6,577 bases of DNA from Clostridia bacterium (GTDB lineage Bacteria; UBA6262; WVXT01; JAUXBS01): NCBI GenBank assembly GCA_030619245.1, contig JAUXBS010000066.1:1-6577 (forward strand). Reading direction: 5' to 3'. This document shows, piece by piece, positions 5,315-6,577 of the stretch. The position numbers were made by a program, and so were the translations under genes. How positions within the stretch are numbered: the stretch's first letter is position 1; every line of letters begins with the position of its first letter. The notes below the pieces were generated by a model. The model had not been told where the DNA came from, did not search any database, and was given only the letters and a program-made list of their open reading frames with translations.

Positions 5315-6128
5315 GAATACGAGGAGAGTGATTAAGGGGCTGAAATTACATACTATATGTGATTCGGGTAACTGTCCTAACATGCATGAGTGTTATGGAA
5401 GTTCCACTGCAACCTTCATGATAATGGGTAATGTTTGTACCAGGGACTGCAGGTTCTGCAGTGTAAAGAATGGTAAACCGCAGGAACCGGATAAAACGGA
5501 ACCCGGAAGGGTGGCGGAGGCAGTAGTAAAACTGAATTTGAAGCATGTTGTTATAACTTCCGTGACGAGGGATGACCAGGACGACAAGGGGGTATTCAAT
5601 TTTGTTGAAACAATCAGGGAAATCAGGAAGCGCAGTCCCGGTACTGTTATAGAAGTGCTGGTGCCTGACTTCGGGGGTATTGAGGAACTTATTGAAACGC
5701 TGGTGCGCGCGCGCCCTGATATTATCGGGCATAACCTGGAAACGATTGCCAGGTTGTATTATCTTTTAAAGCCGGACAGTTCTTACTTCAGGTCGCTTTC
5801 GGTGCTGCACATGGTAAAGGAGTTTAATCCGGATATATGCACGAAGTCGGGGATAATGGTTGGGCTTGGGGAGAACGAGGATGACGTAATAGAGGTAATG
5901 AGGGATATAAAAGAGATAAAGTGCGATATTTTCACAATAGGACAGTACCTGCGGCCTACCGGAGAGCAGTTTGAAGTTAAAAGGCATGTGGACGAGGATG
6001 AGTTTCAGAGGTATGAGGTTGTTGCCGGCAGTATGAAGTACGCGTATGTGATTGCCGGTACCTTCGTGCGCAGTTCATACAGGGCAGGTGAGTATTATCA
6101 GAAATACCAGGAGAGCAGAAAGGGATAA
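5250..6128 (+). CDS. lipA: Lipoyl synthase (radical SAM)
   Basis: LipA inserts sulfur at C6 and C8 of the protein-bound octanoyl chain, using one [4Fe-4S] cluster for SAM cleavage and a second as sulfur donor. From ATG 5250 it has 292 residues, in the family range. The auxiliary-cluster cysteines are Cys37, Cys42 and Cys48 (C-x4-C-x5-C, CDSGNCPNMHEC). The radical-SAM cluster is Cys63, Cys67 and Cys70 (CTRDCRFC). The C-terminal RSSY motif, whose Ser ligates the auxiliary cluster, is at 274-277. All essential residues are present. Possible starts are TTG 5229, ATG 5250 and ATG 5262. I prefer 5250 because AAAGG (5236-5240) lies 9 bases ahead; 5262 has GGAAGG (5252-5257) only 4 bases away. Any choice begins inside lipB, in another frame, as expected for coupled expression. 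LipA acts directly after LipB on the same lipoyl domain, presumably including the one encoded two genes upstream. Confidence 0.95.
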   Translation: MEGKMAVKAVKRIDLSLAPLVENTRRVIKGLKLHTICDSGNCPNMHECYGSSTATFMIMGNVCTRDCRFCSVKNGKPQEPDKTEPGRVAEAVVKLNLKHVVITSVTRDDQDDKGVFNFVETIREIRKRSPGTVIEVLVPDFGGIEELIETLVRARPDIIGHNLETIARLYYLLKPDSSYFRSLSVLHMVKEFNPDICTKSGIMVGLGENEDDVIEVMRDIKEIKCDIFTIGQYLRPTGEQFEVKRHVDEDEFQRYEVVAGSMKYAYVIAGTFVRSSYRAGEYYQKYQESRKG

Positions 6129-6129
6129 G

Positions 6130-6577
6130 ATGGAAAATTACCTGGATTATTCGTTGAAGAAGTACCTTGATGACCTGGCGTCGGACCTTCCCGCTCCGGG
6201 AGGAGGGAGCGCTTCAGCCCTGGTTGGTTCAACCGGGGTGGCGTTGTTCAGCATGGTTGCCGGTTTCACCATAGGCAGGGAAAAGTACAGGGATGTTGAA
6301 GCGGAAGTACAGAAGTTGCTGCAGAATTATAATTCAATCCGCGGCAGGCTTGATGAACTGGTCCAGGAAGATGTTATTTCATACAGGGTGGTGTCAGGAG
6401 CTTACAAACTTCCGAAGAATACGGAAGAAGAGAAAAAGGCAAGGGCAGAGGCAATACAGGAAGCGTGCAAGAAAGCGCTGGAAGTGCCACTGGAAATTGT
6501 TTTAAAATGCTCAACTGTCCTTGATACAGGGAGGAGACTGCTTGAAATAGGGAACAAGAACCTGTTAAGCGATGTCG
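6130..6577 (+). CDS. fchA: Methenyl-THF cyclohydrolase / formimino-THF cyclodeaminase family (3' truncated)
   Basis: The frame is open from ATG 6130 to the window edge (149 complete codons), so it has no stop here. The N-terminus carries the family signature PAPGGGSA (21-28), then a hydrophobic helix with MVAGFTIGREKY. The second conserved block includes Asp81 and ...KLPKNTEEEKKAR (93-105), and the translation ends in a conserved-looking NLLSDV. Full-length members have about 205-210 residues, so roughly 55-60 are missing. Members either convert methenyl-THF to 10-formyl-THF (FchA) or deaminate formimino-THF to methenyl-THF (the C-terminal half of FTCD). With fhs in the same cluster, the FchA role is more likely, since it would take the Fhs product to methenyl-THF. 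The gap after lipA is one base, and AAGGG (6120-6124) inside lipA gives a ribosome site 5 bases before the ATG. The symbol is by context; the exact reaction is not proven by the sequence. Confidence 0.85.
   Translation, partial: MENYLDYSLKKYLDDLASDLPAPGGGSASALVGSTGVALFSMVAGFTIGREKYRDVEAEVQKLLQNYNSIRGRLDELVQEDVISYRVVSGAYKLPKNTEEEKKARAEAIQEACKKALEVPLEIVLKCSTVLDTGRRLLEIGNKNLLSDV

Noticed and set aside
6293..6505. 70-codon open frame on the plus strand near the right end
   Set aside because: It is an out-of-frame reading of the fchA-like gene, whose true frame runs open to the window edge; the product is Arg/Lys/Trp-rich and matches nothing.

Overview
The window reads entirely on the + strand. 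It appears to come from an uncultured or little-studied diderm bacterium. The evidence is a lipobox-bearing CsgG/LpoB-type lipoprotein, a secreted TPR protein, Shine-Dalgarno-led genes packed with overlaps of a few bases, and strong use of AGG for Arg and ATA for Ile. I cannot assign a phylum from the sequence alone.

Layout. Bases 1-144 are an AT-rich leader with a tandem 10-bp repeat and a possible 15-codon leader ORF that overlaps the first gene. Bases 145-1164 hold a two-gene envelope unit: a signal-peptide TPR protein followed directly by a small CsgG/LpoB-like lipoprotein. A 91-base AT-rich gap (1165-1255) separates it from a tight run that continues past the right edge: fhs (formate-THF ligase), a 78-residue free-standing lipoyl-domain protein, lpd (dihydrolipoamide dehydrogenase), lipB (octanoyltransferase), lipA (lipoyl synthase) and a truncated fchA-type methenyl-THF cyclohydrolase/cyclodeaminase.

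How the second unit fits together. LipB places an octanoyl group from ACP on a lipoyl-domain lysine. LipA inserts two sulfurs to make lipoate. Lpd re-oxidises the dihydrolipoyl arm with NAD+ (or runs in reverse). The small lipoyl protein is the obvious local client. Fhs makes 10-formyl-THF from formate, ATP and THF, and an FchA-type enzyme would interconvert 10-formyl- and methenyl-THF. One operon therefore combines the C1-folate path with a complete system for making and recycling a lipoylated carrier. That is the logic of glycine cleavage/synthesis (the reductive glycine route), but the carrier is an E2-type lipoyl domain rather than a recognisable GcvH, and no GcvP, GcvT, E1 or E2 catalytic gene lies inside the window.

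The most interesting points are the identity of this mini lipoyl carrier, including a Tyr where the usual Glu sits three residues before the modified Lys, and its placement between fhs and lpd. Smaller points are the lipB/lipA coding overlap, the leader ORF with its ATGA junction, and a G8 tract whose -1 frame would also end at an ATGA junction.
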